Origin: Corynebacterium sp.
Lineage (GTDB): Bacteria; Actinomycetota; Actinomycetes; Mycobacteriales; Mycobacteriaceae
Assembly: GCF_030532195.1 (NCBI RefSeq)
Contig: NZ_JAUNLP010000001.1
Coordinates: 346,659 to 410,658 of the forward strand
Direction: 5' to 3'
DNA length: 64,000 bases
The position numbers were made by a program, and so were the translations under genes. How positions within the stretch are numbered: the first letter of the stretch is position 1; each line of letters opens with the position of its first letter. Shown here piece by piece: positions 9,811 through 19,169 of the stretch. Below the pieces are notes generated by a model. The model was not told the DNA's origin and made no database searches. It saw only the letters and a list, made by a program, of their open reading frames with translations.

Positions 9811-11150
9811 GCCGTGACGCCGTACCACTTCTCACCGCTAAAGCGCGTGGCGACGAACACCAGTCGCAAAATCATAAACAGAAGTAGGCCGCACCAGATG
9901 CCGACCAAGCCCCAACCAAAAGCCTGTGCCAACCACACCGGCGGCAGGAAGCCTGCGAGCACAGCGATGACGGTGGCGTTGCGAAGATAGGCGGCATCGC
10001 CGGCACCGAGAAGCACGCCGTCGAGAGCGAAGACCACGCCGCCGATGGGAATCATCGCTACGAGTATCCACCATGGACCCGATGTAATCGCATCGGTGAC
10101 GCCCTGGTTATCGGTGAAAATGCGGACAATCAAGACGTTTCCCAGCGCGAAAATTGCTGCCAGACCGAGCGAAATAATTGACGACCAGAGTGTGACGCGC
10201 TTGCCGGTCCAGCGTGCGACCTTTGTGGAGCTGGCACCGAGAGCGGCGCCAGCTAGCGTCTGCGCGGCAATCGCAAGCGAATCGAGTACCAGGGAAATCA
10301 GGTTCCACAGCTGGAGCATGACCTGGTGTCCGCCAAGGGCGGTAGGGCCGACGCGACCAGCGACGCCAGCGGCGGAAAGAAACGCCACCTGGAACGACAG
10401 GGAACGCACGATTAGATCGCGGCCGAGAACCAGCTGGCTCTTGATGGTCGAACCATTCGGGCGAAGTGGCAAGTGGCGGCTGTTGCACTCCACAAGCAGG
10501 GCGCGCAGGAAGAGTCCACCGGTAATCAGTTCACCGACCAGGATTGCCATGGCCGAGCCCACCAGCCCGAAAGCGCGGACCAGCGGGACAATAATAATTG
10601 CCGCTGGGATAAGGCCTGAGAGGACATACACAAGTGGCGCACGCGTATTTTGAATGCCGCGTAGCCAGCCATTTCCCGCCTGCGCGATAAGCACCAGTGG
10701 AATGGCGAAGGCGGCTGTGCGCAACCATTGGCCGGCATCGTGGGCAACATCTGATTGTGGTGCCAACCAGCCGGTAAAGGTGGGCGCAAAGCCCAGCATG
10801 ATTACGCAGAGAGTAAGGCCGACGAAAACCGCGACCCACGTCGCTTGCAGGCCCTCCGCCACTGCCTCATCGACATTGCCACGCCCAAACGCGCGGGCAG
10901 ACCGCGCAGTTGTGCCGTAGGCGAGGAATGTCAGTTGCGTGGTGACAACCGAAAAGACCGTCGACCCCGCAGCAAGGGCCGCCAGTTCAATGGCTCCCAG
11001 TCGACCGATGACGGCGGTGTCCAGCAGCACATACAGCGCTGGAGCCGCCAGCACGCCCAGCGCCGGCAGCGCCAGGGAAACTATTGCCCGGAGGCTGACG
11101 TCGCTTGGGGCGTGTGTCTGTTGAATTTCAGTATGAGCCGAGTCCGACAA
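9807..11150 (-). CDS. MATE family efflux transporter (DinF-like)
   Basis: 447 residues with about 12 hydrophobic segments; the two MatE halves begin near residues 20 and 240. Members export organic cations or drugs by Na+ or H+ antiport; DinF-type relatives protect against oxidative stress. The only start after the last in-frame stop is TTG at 11150, with AAAAGGA almost touching it, so the start is uncertain. It begins 5 bases after the DHH gene stop and is coupled to the following transferase gene. Confidence 0.85.
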   Translation of the reverse strand: MSDSAHTEIQQTHAPSDVSLRAIVSLALPALGVLAAPALYVLLDTAVIGRLGAIELAALAAGSTVFSVVTTQLTFLAYGTTARSARAFGRGNVDEAVAEGLQATWVAVFVGLTLCVIMLGFAPTFTGWLAPQSDVAHDAGQWLRTAAFAIPLVLIAQAGNGWLRGIQNTRAPLVYVLSGLIPAAIIIVPLVRAFGLVGSAMAILVGELITGGLFLRALLVECNSRHLPLRPNGSTIKSQLVLGRDLIVRSLSFQVAFLSAAGVAGRVGPTALGGHQVMLQLWNLISLVLDSLAIAAQTLAGAALGASSTKVARWTGKRVTLWSSIISLGLAAIFALGNVLIVRIFTDNQGVTDAITSGPWWILVAMIPIGGVVFALDGVLLGAGDAAYLRNATVIAVLAGFLPPVWLAQAFGWGLVGIWCGLLLFMILRLVFVATRFSGEKWYGVTA

Positions 11151-11155
11151 TCCTT

Positions 11156-12223
11156 TTAGGCCTCGCTAGAGCTGTCGTCGGTCAGTGTTTTTGCGGCAAC
11201 ATCGCTGGTGTCCAGGATTGCCTGGAGCAACTCCGCGCGGGTGCAGTCGCGTGTCAGTCCTGCCGCACGCTGGTGGCCGCCGCCACCGATTGCCAGGGCG
11301 ACCTGGGATACGTCGACACGCTCACGCGAGCGCAGCGACACCGCCCACTGCCCCGGCTCATACTCCTTGAGCACCGCGCACACATCAGCGGCATTAGTGG
11401 TGCGAACGATATCAACCACCGACTCAATTTCGTCGTGGCCGACACCTTCAGTCTGGTCGTAGTCGACAACGACATGAATCAGACCTGCGCCGCCGCCCCA
11501 TTCCGGCACCAGTGTGGCCGTCGACAGAACGCGGCCGAGGAATGGCAGGTACTCAAAGGGGTGTTCTTCCAGCAGCTGCGCGCCAATGGTGCGCGGGTCC
11601 AGGCCCTTATCCAGCAGACGCGCCGCTGCAGTGTGCATGCGGGAGCGACCGAACTGGAAGGAAGCCGTATCTGTCAGCAGACCCGCGTAGAGGGCATGCG
11701 CCATCTCACGGGTCAGCTTGATGCCCCACACTCCGAAGAAGTCCAGCAGCACCATCGTGGACGACTCAGCCAGTTCATCGACCAAGTTCACAGTGCCGAA
11801 GCGAGTGTTGGTCGAATGGTGGTCGACATTGATGATGCGATCAGAAGCCATCACGCGCTCTTCCAGCGCGCCGAGGCGCCCCGGGCTGGCACAATCAACC
11901 GTGATCCAGGTGTCGATGTCTTCTTCCAGGTCAACGTACTCAACAAAGCGGTCCCAACCTGGGATTGTCAGCAGCGACTTAGCCGGTAGGTCGCTTTCGC
12001 CGTAGGAGGCTTCAGCGAAAATGCCGCGCTGCCGGAGAGCCATCACCATCGCAGACGCGGCGCCAATGGCATCCGCATCGGGGTGAACATGGCAGATGAC
12101 ACCGACTTTCTTCGCGTCGGCAAGCATGTCTTGCGTCTGCTGAATCGGCTTTGACATACGGCGACCAATCGCCTGAGAAAGCTGGTGAGCGGCCTGCTCC
12201 TGAGCCTGCGGAGAAGTGGTCAC
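11156..12223 (-). CDS. DHH/DHHA1 phosphoesterase (NrnA-like)
   Basis: 355 residues. The DHH domain shows HPDADAIGA, a DCASPG motif and DHHSTN; the C-terminal DHHA1 domain ends in GGGGHQRAAG. NrnA-type proteins degrade nano-RNA and/or dephosphorylate pAp; actinobacterial relatives also hydrolyse cyclic dinucleotides. Which activity applies cannot be told. GTG at 12223 is chosen for GAAAGGGG 10 nt upstream; it leaves 46 bases after rbfA. Sits in the rbfA-DHH-MATE-transferase unit. Confidence 0.88.
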   Translation of the reverse strand: MTTSPQAQEQAAHQLSQAIGRRMSKPIQQTQDMLADAKKVGVICHVHPDADAIGAASAMVMALRQRGIFAEASYGESDLPAKSLLTIPGWDRFVEYVDLEEDIDTWITVDCASPGRLGALEERVMASDRIINVDHHSTNTRFGTVNLVDELAESSTMVLLDFFGVWGIKLTREMAHALYAGLLTDTASFQFGRSRMHTAAARLLDKGLDPRTIGAQLLEEHPFEYLPFLGRVLSTATLVPEWGGGAGLIHVVVDYDQTEGVGHDEIESVVDIVRTTNAADVCAVLKEYEPGQWAVSLRSRERVDVSQVALAIGGGGHQRAAGLTRDCTRAELLQAILDTSDVAAKTLTDDSSSEA

Positions 12224-12269
12224 GGTAAAAGTGCCCCTTTCATCAGAGAGTGTGGCGTCTGCGAAGAAC

Positions 12270-12701
12270 TTACTCTTCGTCGCGGTATGGATTGGCGTCG
12301 CCGGCAGGCTTGGCGTTCTTTGCCTGCTCTGCAAGCTCCGCGTCGCGAGCGCGAGTCTTATCCAACAACGCCTCCATATGCGCGGAAATTTCCGGCACCG
12401 TGTCGACCTCGAAAGTCAGCGTCGGCGTGTAGCGCACGCCAGTGCCGCGCCCGACCAGGGAACGCAGCTGGCCCTTGGCCTTTTCCAGCGCCGCCGCTGC
12501 GGACTCGTAATCGGGTTCATCATCCAGAGAACGACCGCGCACGGTGTAGTACACCGTCGCGTCGTGCAAATCGCCGGTGACACGACAGTCGGTAATAGTC
12601 ACGAATTCAAGACGCCGATCCTTAATTTCGCGCTCAATCGAGCTGGCGACAATCTCCTGAATTCGCTTGGACAGGCGACGTGCCCGTGCCGGATCTGCCA
12701 T
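12270..12701 (-). CDS. rbfA: Ribosome-binding factor A
   Basis: 30S maturation and cold-adaptation factor binding near 16S helix 1. 143 residues; the family core runs from [18 protein letters not shown] to [12 protein letters not shown], followed by a charged tail. ATG at 12701 follows GAGGAG by about 9 nt. Downstream of infB as usual, but a bidirectional hairpin lies between, and the 271 bases between the genes must contain its own promoter or rely on read-through. Confidence 0.93.
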   Translation of the reverse strand: MADPARARRLSKRIQEIVASSIEREIKDRRLEFVTITDCRVTGDLHDATVYYTVRGRSLDDEPDYESAAAALEKAKGQLRSLVGRGTGVRYTPTLTFEVDTVPEISAHMEALLDKTRARDAELAEQAKNAKPAGDANPYRDEE

Positions 12702-12902
12702 GACCATCATCTCCTCGATCAGTTGGCGGAAGGTTTTTCCAAACTGCGTAATTGTATCAGTTGTTCTAGTCGCCGACGGCGCACGGAAAAATCACCGCCT
12801 GCGCGTTACGCATTGCGTTACGACGATTTTCAGCGAGCCCTCCTTCTAAGCACGCTCGTGACCACCATCGTTGTCTAACCCCCATATGCTGGATGGTACG
12901 CA

Positions 12903-12930
12903 AAAAGGCGCCCCTTGCGGGACGCCTTTT
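12903..12930. terminator. Bidirectional terminator after infB
   Basis: AAAAGGCGCCC pairs with GGGACGCCTTTT (one mismatch) around a TTGC loop, with runs of A/T on both sides. It ends the infB message on the minus strand about 43 bases after the stop codon. Confidence 0.85.
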
Positions 12931-12972
12931 ATAGCAGTTATGCGCTTGTTAACGCGGAAGCAAATCCAGCGA

Positions 12973-15846
12973 TTAGGTGCGCGGCACCTCAACCATCTCG
13001 TAGACCTCGATGATGTCATCGACCTGGATGTCCGGGTAGGACAGCACCATACCGCACTCGTAACCAGCTGCGACCTCGGTGGCATCGTCCTTCTCACGCT
13101 TCAGCGACTCAATAGTCGCCGAGTCGGTGATGACATTGCCGTCACGCACCAGGCGAGCCTTGGCGTTACGGCGAACCTTGCCGGACTCGACCATACAACC
13201 AGCGATGAGGCCGACTGCAGAGGACTTGAAGATGGCGCGGATCTCTGCGCGACCCAGCTCCTTCTCCTCGTAGACCGGCTTGAGCATGCCCTTCAGAGCA
13301 GCCTCAACGTCCTCGATAGCGCGGTAAATCACCGTGTAGTAGCGGATGTCAACGCCTTCAGCGTTGGCAACCTCGGTGGCCTTGCCCTCGGAGCGAACGT
13401 TGAAGCCGATGATGACGGCGTCAGACGCAGCAGCCAGCGAGACGTTCGTCTGCGTGACAGCACCGACACCGCGGTCGATGATGTTCAGCGCAACCTCGTC
13501 GTCGACCTCGATCTTGAGCAGGGCTTCTTCCAGTGCCTCGACGGTACCGGCGTTGTCGCCCTTCAGGATCAGGTTGAGGGTGTTGGTCTCCTTCAGAATC
13601 TCGTCCAGGTTCTCCAGGGAGACGCGCTTACGACGACGTGCCTGCATAGCGTTGCGACGACGTGCGTCACGACGGTCCGCAATCTGGCGAGCCGTGCGGT
13701 CCTCGTCGACCACCAGGAGGTTGTCACCTGCACCCGGAACCGAGGTCAGGCCGAGCACCTGAACCGGACGGGACGGACCGGCTTCCTCAACATCCTGACC
13801 GTACTCGTCGACCATGCGGCGAACGCGACCGTAGGCATCGCCAACGACGATGGAGTCACCGACGCGCAATGTACCGCGCTGGACAATGACGGTGGCAACC
13901 GGGCCACGGCCGCGGTCGAGGTGAGCCTCAATGGCAACACCCTGAGCGTCCATATCCGGGTTGGCGCGCAGATCCAGCGAAGCGTCTGCAGTCAGCAGCA
14001 CTGCCTCCAGCAGCTGGTCGATGTTGGTTCCCTGCTTAGCGGAGATGTCGACGAACATGGTGTCGCCGCCCCACTCTTCGTCAGTGAGACCGTACTCAGT
14101 CAGCTGACCACGAATCTTCTGCGGATCCGCAGCTTCCTTATCAATCTTGTTGACTGCAACCACGATCGGCACATCAGCGGCCTTCGCATGGTTGATTGCC
14201 TCAACCGTCTGCGGCATGACGCCGTCATCAGCTGCGACAACCAGGATGGCGATATCCGTGGACTTTGCACCACGAGCACGCATAGCGGTAAAGGCCTCGT
14301 GACCCGGAGTATCCAGGAAGGTCACCTTGCGCTTCTCACCATCGAGCTCCACCGGCACCTGGTATGCACCAATGTGCTGAGTGATGCCGCCGGACTCGTG
14401 ACCACCGACATTCGCCTTACGGATGGTATCCAGCAGGCGGGTCTTACCGTGGTCGACGTGGCCCATGACGGTAACCACCGGCGGACGCTGCTGCAGGTCT
14501 TCGTCGTCGCCTTCGTCCTCGCCGAACTGCAGGTCGAAGGACTCGAGCAGCTCACGGTCCTCGTCCTCTGGGGAGACAACCTGAACCTTGTAGTCCATCT
14601 CGTCGCCCAGCAGCTGCAGGGTTTCATCGGAGACAGACGCAGTTGCAGTCACCATTTCGCCGAGGTTGAACAGTGCCTGGACCAGCGATGCTGCGTCGGC
14701 ATTGATCTTCTCAGCGAAGTCAGACAGAGATGCACCGCGCGCGAGGCGAATGGTCTTGCCCTTACCGTTAGGCAGCTTGACGCCGCCGACAACGGATGGG
14801 GCCTGCATTGCCTCGTACTCGTGCCGCTTCTGGCGCTTCGACTTACGTCCGCGACGCGGGGCGCCTCCTGGCCGCCCGAATGCACCTGCAGTTCCACCGC
14901 GGCGGCCACCACGACCACCACGCGGGCCGCCACCTGGACCGCCCGGCCCACGGCCGCGACCACCGAAGCCGCCACCGCCACCGCGGTGAGCCTTTGCCGG
15001 CATCTGCCCCGGGTTCGGGTGCGACGGCATCATTGCCGGGGTCGGACGATTGCCACTCGGCTTATTGCCGCGGCCCTGTCCGCCCTGTGGGCGAGAACCA
15101 CCCTGGCGTGCGCCTGGCTTCGGTCCCGGACGGCCGTGGCCGCCCTGTGGGCGCGGTCCGCCCTGGCGTCCGCCCGGCTTCGGGCCTGGACGACCCTGCG
15201 GACGCGGCATATTCGATGGCCGCGGAGCCGGGCGAGAGGACCCACCAGTGGAAAATGGGTTGTTTGCTACACGCGGAGCACGTGCGCCTGGCTTCGGACC
15301 CGGCTTCGGGCCAGCCGGCTTCTGCGGGCGTGGCATTTCCTGACCCGGTTTGGGGGCCGGGGACTTTGCTGCTGGCTTGGCTGCCGGCTTGGGCTGTGCA
15401 CCCGGCTTGGGCGCCGGCCCCGGTGTCGGGGTTGCCTTAGCAGCCGGCTTAGCACCTGGCTTTGCGGCAGGCTTTGCACCTGGCTTAGCAGCCGACGGGG
15501 CGGCAGACTTTGCACCTGGCTTTGCCGCAGGCTTAGCAGCCGACGGGGCGGCAGGCTTTGCACCTGGCTTCGCTGCCGGCTTAGCGGAAGTCTTTGCAGC
15601 AGGCTTGGCGCCTGGCTTTGCGGCAGGCTTGGCCGCAGCTGCCTCACTGGAGGCGTCTGCAGCGCCGCCACCTGCGGCTGCATTCTTCTCTTCGTAGACC
15701 TTCTTCATCTTGCGAACGACCGGGGGTTCCACGGTCGACGATGCGGTCTTGACAAACTCGCCCTGAGCCTTCAGCTCGGCGAGTAGTTCTTTGCTGGTGA
15801 CCCCGAGCTGCTTTGCGAGCTCATGGACACGTAGCTTTCCGGACAC
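12973..15846 (-). CDS. infB: Translation initiation factor IF-2
   Basis: GTPase that brings fMet-tRNA to the 30S subunit. 957 residues: an N-terminal helical domain ([12 protein letters not shown]), a Lys/Pro/Ala repeat region about 85-190, a Gly/Arg-rich basic region about 200-330, then the G domain ([20 protein letters not shown]) and domains II-IV. GTG at 15846 matches the family N-terminus and has GAGGAG just upstream. The long disordered N-terminus is typical of high-G+C actinobacteria. Confidence 0.97.
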   Translation of the reverse strand: MSGKLRVHELAKQLGVTSKELLAELKAQGEFVKTASSTVEPPVVRKMKKVYEEKNAAAGGGAADASSEAAAAKPAAKPGAKPAAKTSAKPAAKPGAKPAAPSAAKPAAKPGAKSAAPSAAKPGAKPAAKPGAKPAAKATPTPGPAPKPGAQPKPAAKPAAKSPAPKPGQEMPRPQKPAGPKPGPKPGARAPRVANNPFSTGGSSRPAPRPSNMPRPQGRPGPKPGGRQGGPRPQGGHGRPGPKPGARQGGSRPQGGQGRGNKPSGNRPTPAMMPSHPNPGQMPAKAHRGGGGGFGGRGRGPGGPGGGPRGGRGGRRGGTAGAFGRPGGAPRRGRKSKRQKRHEYEAMQAPSVVGGVKLPNGKGKTIRLARGASLSDFAEKINADAASLVQALFNLGEMVTATASVSDETLQLLGDEMDYKVQVVSPEDEDRELLESFDLQFGEDEGDDEDLQQRPPVVTVMGHVDHGKTRLLDTIRKANVGGHESGGITQHIGAYQVPVELDGEKRKVTFLDTPGHEAFTAMRARGAKSTDIAILVVAADDGVMPQTVEAINHAKAADVPIVVAVNKIDKEAADPQKIRGQLTEYGLTDEEWGGDTMFVDISAKQGTNIDQLLEAVLLTADASLDLRANPDMDAQGVAIEAHLDRGRGPVATVIVQRGTLRVGDSIVVGDAYGRVRRMVDEYGQDVEEAGPSRPVQVLGLTSVPGAGDNLLVVDEDRTARQIADRRDARRRNAMQARRRKRVSLENLDEILKETNTLNLILKGDNAGTVEALEEALLKIEVDDEVALNIIDRGVGAVTQTNVSLAAASDAVIIGFNVRSEGKATEVANAEGVDIRYYTVIYRAIEDVEAALKGMLKPVYEEKELGRAEIRAIFKSSAVGLIAGCMVESGKVRRNAKARLVRDGNVITDSATIESLKREKDDATEVAAGYECGMVLSYPDIQVDDIIEVYEMVEVPRT
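15484..15579. repeat. 48-bp tandem repeat inside infB
   Basis: Two near-identical 48-bp units (starting at 15484 and 15532) encode a 16-residue Ala/Lys/Pro unit of the type [16 protein letters not shown]. Shorter degenerate PAAKPGAK units surround it (about 15350-15640). The unit is a multiple of three, so copy changes keep the frame. Confidence 0.85.
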
Positions 15847-15976
15847 TGCTCTCCTCACTAGTGGGGGCCGAGCAGCGCCCGGTGACGGATTGGTCCGCGC
15901 ACCGAGAGCGCCTGCTGGGCTCCCTCTTTACGTATTGCCGTTCATCGCTGATGCTTCATCGTGTGCTCATCAGTGT

Positions 15977-16360
15977 TTAGGACTTTCTGTTCTCATTTTT
16001 CCTGCCTCCCTGCTTATCGAAATCCACAGCAGCCGAGGAATCAGGCGATTCCGTGGCATAGTGTGTCGCGATAAACTGTTTAACCGGAAACGCGTCCACC
16101 TGCGTAGACACCTTCAGTGCGCGGCCAAATGCTCGGCGCCGATTTGCTGTTTCCCAGGCATCCAGTGTCGGCGTAATCCATGCGCCTCGGCCCTGCATCT
16201 TCCGATACGGGTCTGGCACTACGGCAACCGATCCATCTGGGCGGGTAGTTGCGACAATGCGCAGCAGCTGCGAACGATCTCGGCGCTGCTTGGTTGCGAT
16301 ACAAGTACGCGTGGGTGCATGAGTAGCCGAATTCGGGTTTAAAACCCGCGATGTCGTCAT
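15977..16360 (-). CDS. ylxR: YlxR family RNA-binding protein (DUF448)
   Basis: 127 residues with the YlxR core RTCIATKQRRDRSQLLRI, then GRGAWITP and the RRRAFGRAL end; a Lys/Arg-rich tail follows. Always found between nusA and infB, it binds RNA and is reported to act with RNase P or as a nucleoid-linked regulator in some species. ATG at 16360 is favoured because homology starts just after it; earlier starts up to 16507 remain open. The 130 bases before infB hold no further gene. Confidence 0.85.
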   Translation of the reverse strand: MTTSRVLNPNSATHAPTRTCIATKQRRDRSQLLRIVATTRPDGSVAVVPDPYRKMQGRGAWITPTLDAWETANRRRAFGRALKVSTQVDAFPVKQFIATHYATESPDSSAAVDFDKQGGRKNENRKS

Positions 16361-16456
16361 ACTCTCGACGCACCCACCTTTCTGCGTTGTATCTCGGCGT
16401 GAAAAATCGCATAGAAAACCACGCCATGTCGTTTGGCCACCTCTAAGCATAACCCG

Positions 16457-16498
16457 AAAAGGCGGAAAAGTGCCAACCTCCAGGCAACTTCTCCGCCC
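16457..16498 (-). terminator. Hairpin between nusA and ylxR
   Basis: Imperfect 13-15 pair stem (GGCGGAAAAGTGCC against GGCAACTTCTCCGCC) followed on the minus strand by TTTT. It lies 33 bases after the nusA stop. As ylxR and infB follow, it may act as an attenuator site responsive to NusA rather than a full stop. Confidence 0.6.
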
Positions 16499-16530
16499 TG
16501 ACAGCAACTTCGCTACTGCGAAACCGGGGA

Positions 16531-17517
16531 TTACTCCGCGTCCGAGTGAATATCGATACGCCAGCCGGTCAGCCGAGCGGCCAGACGCGCGTTCTGACCT
16601 TCCTTACCGATTGCCAGCGACAGCTGGTAATCCGGAACAACGACATGCGCGCGTCGCTCTTCCATATCGATAATCTTGACGCTAACCACCTTGGCCGGAG
16701 CCAAGGAATTACCAACGAACTTCGCCGGGTCTTCGTCGTAGTCGATGATGTCAATCTTTTCGCCCTTGAGCTCGTTCATAATCGAGCTCACACGCTGACC
16801 ACGCGGGCCAATGCATGCACCCTTGGCGTTGAGACCCTTGACGGTTGGACGCACAGCGACCTTGGTCCGGTGACCTGCCTCGCGGGCAATCGAAATCAGC
16901 TCAACTGCACCGTCTGCGACCTCCGGCACCTCCAGCTCAAAGAGCTTGCGAATCAGCTCTGGGTGCGTACGCGAAAGGTGAATTGCCACACCACGCGGAG
17001 TCTTATTCACGCCGACGACGTAGCACTTAATGCGGTCACCGTGCTTGAGTTCTTCGCCCGGCAGTTGTTCAGCCGGCATGAGGATGCCGTCACGGCCATT
17101 GGCCTCAGAGCCGATGTGTACGACAACGATGCCCTTTTCATTGGCATAGACATCCCGCTGGACGACGCCGGAGATGACCTGGTTAGACAAATCACCGTAC
17201 TCGTCGAGAACCTTGTCGCTTTCCGCATCGCGCAGACGCGACAGGATAGTCTGGCGCACTGCGTAGGCAGCGGTTCGCTCAAAGTCCTCTGGGGTGTCGT
17301 CCCACTCGGAGATGAGGTTGCCCTCGTCATCGCGTTCCTGGGCAAAGACTATGACGTCACCGGTCTCACGATCGATTTCGACGCGTGCGTAGCGCGCCGG
17401 CGCAGTGGTATCGCGGTAGCTCTCGCGCAATGCGCGGGCGACCAGTCCCAGCATTTCGTCGACGGGAATGCCCTTTTCCTTTTCCAAGGTACGAAGGGCG
17501 GCTAGTTCAATCTTCAC
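16531..17517 (-). CDS. nusA: Transcription termination/antitermination factor NusA
   Basis: Binds RNA polymerase and nascent RNA in pausing, termination and rRNA antitermination. 328 residues in the short actinobacterial form: N-terminal polymerase-binding domain (1-110), S1 domain (about 130-200), KH1 (about 225-290, GACIGPRGQRVSSIMNEL) and KH2 ending GKEGQNARLAARLTGWRIDI; no acidic C-terminal repeats. The start GTG overlaps the rimP stop as GTGA, so the two are translationally coupled. Confidence 0.96.
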   Translation of the reverse strand: MKIELAALRTLEKEKGIPVDEMLGLVARALRESYRDTTAPARYARVEIDRETGDVIVFAQERDDEGNLISEWDDTPEDFERTAAYAVRQTILSRLRDAESDKVLDEYGDLSNQVISGVVQRDVYANEKGIVVVHIGSEANGRDGILMPAEQLPGEELKHGDRIKCYVVGVNKTPRGVAIHLSRTHPELIRKLFELEVPEVADGAVELISIAREAGHRTKVAVRPTVKGLNAKGACIGPRGQRVSSIMNELKGEKIDIIDYDEDPAKFVGNSLAPAKVVSVKIIDMEERRAHVVVPDYQLSLAIGKEGQNARLAARLTGWRIDIHSDAE

Positions 17518-18086
17518 TTGTTATCCTCCAGCCTGGTCAAGGCATCGTCATAGTCTAGACCCGCAAATTCCGTTTCAGCTGCGGGTGGATTAGAGAATTC
17601 AACTTGTACCACTGCACGTGCGACATCGGTTAATTGGACACTTTGCCCGACAGCCTTCAAACGGCCCTTTGGCCCCTTTGAGGTGACCAGAATCACCGAA
17701 TCTCCATCTGGCGACAGCGCGCCAATGCGGGCTGCCAGCGACGTTCCGTCGGCAAGCGAAATCTCTGCGATGCGCCCACGGTTGCGGAGCCAATGGCGTG
17801 GCTGCGTCAGTGGGGCGTCGATTCCTGGCGTGGAGACTTCCAGCGTGTAGCCCTGTGTGCCGAAGTCGGCGTCACCGCGCGCCTCGGCGGCGTCTAGAGC
17901 TGCGGAGACCTCGTGGGTCGCCTGCTCTAGAACGTCCAGGTCAGGACGCTCATCCGCGTCAACCTGCACAATGATTTGGGACTTGGCCCCAGCGCGAATG
18001 ACCTTGACGTTTTCCACATCAAGACCGATCTCCGTGAGCACGGGAGACACAAACTCTTCAATTTTCTCGGGTGCGGGTATCGCCAT
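17514..18086 (-). CDS. rimP: Ribosome maturation factor RimP
   Basis: 30S assembly factor acting with S12. 190 residues: an N-terminal alpha/beta domain ending near YTLEVSTPGIDAPL and a C-terminal SH3-like barrel. ATG at 18086 lies 8 nt after TACACT (18095-18100) with no ribosome site, so it is probably leaderless; a GTG at 18092 is the alternative. First gene of the rimP-nusA-ylxR-infB operon. Confidence 0.93.
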   Translation of the reverse strand: MAIPAPEKIEEFVSPVLTEIGLDVENVKVIRAGAKSQIIVQVDADERPDLDVLEQATHEVSAALDAAEARGDADFGTQGYTLEVSTPGIDAPLTQPRHWLRNRGRIAEISLADGTSLAARIGALSPDGDSVILVTSKGPKGRLKAVGQSVQLTDVARAVVQVEFSNPPAAETEFAGLDYDDALTRLEDNK

Positions 18087-18094
18087 AACCACAG

Positions 18095-18100
18095 AGTGTA
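18095..18100 (-). promoter_or_regulatory. -10 box for leaderless rimP operon message
   Basis: TACACT on the minus strand, 8 nt before the rimP ATG. The same hexamer at the same distance precedes ribF. The -35 region shows nothing close to consensus. Confidence 0.5.
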
Positions 18101-18188
18101 CAGGTCACGAATCCTTAAGCGTGCAGGTGGGGCCGTTTCCTAGCACCACATTGACACAAAGTTCGCGCGGCCGTGGCACCATAGTGAG

Positions 18189-19154
18189 GTGATTGATCAG
18201 TCCTCCTCCCCCGCTTTTGGTTCCGCGTCAACCACTTCGCGCGCCGTCTCCCGCCGCGGTTTTCTCGGCGCGGCACTCGCGATGGGTACGCTGCCAGCGC
18301 TTGCCGCATGCTCGAATCTGGTGGCGCCACGGCCTGATTACGGCGTGGAGGTCCTCAGTGCCCTCGCATCGCGCGATGCCAAGGTGCTTAACGACGCCGA
18401 CGCGAACCTCGCAGCGCTGCGTCAAGCGCAGCTGACTGCACTGAACGAGGAAATCACGCGTGCCTGCGGTACTCGTAAAGATGGCAAACCAGTTGAAGAA
18501 TGTGGCACTGATCGGGCCATTGATGTGCCTCTGCCCCCGAACGCCACACCTAAGGATGTGCTGATGGACGCACGGTCCAATGTGGCGCTAACTGACTGCC
18601 TGGAAAATCGCAATACGCTGCGCGCGGACCACACTGCTCGCTTGGCGACGGCGGTTGACGGCGGACTGGTCTTGGGCCTTCGTGCGGCAGGTGCGGACTG
18701 GGAGGAGTTAATCCCGCCCGTCCCCGTAGGCGATGGACTCACCGCGGACGCGGAGGAACAGCTGACCACCGCGTTGAAAGCCGAGTACATGCTGATTTAC
18801 GGCGTTGGTGTGGCGGCGCCTGCGACTACTGCCGATGCCACGTCCGCACTGATGGCTCGCGGTGATCGCCACCGCATGCTGCGCGACCGTGCCCGCACCG
18901 TGCTGGAGGCCAGCGGCGCAGAAGTGCCCGAGGGGGCTGCTGGCTATATGCCTAAGGATGTGCCATCACCACAGCAAAAGCCGGTGGAATACATCACTGC
19001 CCTGGAGCGCTACTGCGCGCAGGCCTGGGAGGATGTGTTCAAGGCGGCCAAGAATGGTTCAATGCGCCTGTTCGCGCTCCAGGCCGCTGGGGTGGCTGCC
19101 GGTGGTGCGGCAGCGATGGCCGGAAATGACCTAGAGCCCCTACCGGGGCTCTGA
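18189..19154 (+). CDS. Tat-exported lipoprotein with DUF4439 (ferritin-like) domain
   Basis: 321 residues. The N-terminus has a twin-arginine motif (SRRGFLGAA) and a lipobox LAAC near residue 41, so export by Tat, lipidation and anchoring to the outer face of the membrane are predicted. The C-terminal part from about residue 190 matches the helical ferritin-like DUF4439 family (AEYMLIYGVG; ALERYCAQAWEDV), whose function is unknown. Start GTG at 18189; no clear ribosome site. Divergent from rimP, a conserved position in corynebacteria. Confidence 0.82.
   Translation: MIDQSSSPAFGSASTTSRAVSRRGFLGAALAMGTLPALAACSNLVAPRPDYGVEVLSALASRDAKVLNDADANLAALRQAQLTALNEEITRACGTRKDGKPVEECGTDRAIDVPLPPNATPKDVLMDARSNVALTDCLENRNTLRADHTARLATAVDGGLVLGLRAAGADWEELIPPVPVGDGLTADAEEQLTTALKAEYMLIYGVGVAAPATTADATSALMARGDRHRMLRDRARTVLEASGAEVPEGAAGYMPKDVPSPQQKPVEYITALERYCAQAWEDVFKAAKNGSMRLFALQAAGVAAGGAAAMAGNDLEPLPGL
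19133..19152 (+). terminator. Hairpin embedded in the last codons of the DUF4439 gene
   Basis: AGAGCCCC/GGGGCTCT with a TACC loop, ending in the first base of the TGA stop. It lies between convergent genes and is followed by only a weak T run. The stem doubles as coding sequence for the final residues EPLPGL. Confidence 0.5.
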
Positions 19155-19169
19155 GTTAAATCTGACCAA

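Noticed and set aside
12871..15786. Very long open frame (971 codons) on the plus strand opposite infB
   Set aside because: It is the antisense shadow of a G+C-rich gene with strong codon bias; it lacks a recognisable domain and a ribosome site, while infB on the other strand is certain. The same applies to long antisense frames at 4209-5867 (pnp), 41711-43435 (tsf/rpsB), 27196-28449 (mqo) and 6991-8055 (ribF).
16333..16347. CGGGTTT-A-AAACCCG palindrome in the start of ylxR
   Set aside because: It lies in coding sequence, the one-base loop makes a hairpin unlikely, and no promoter is near.
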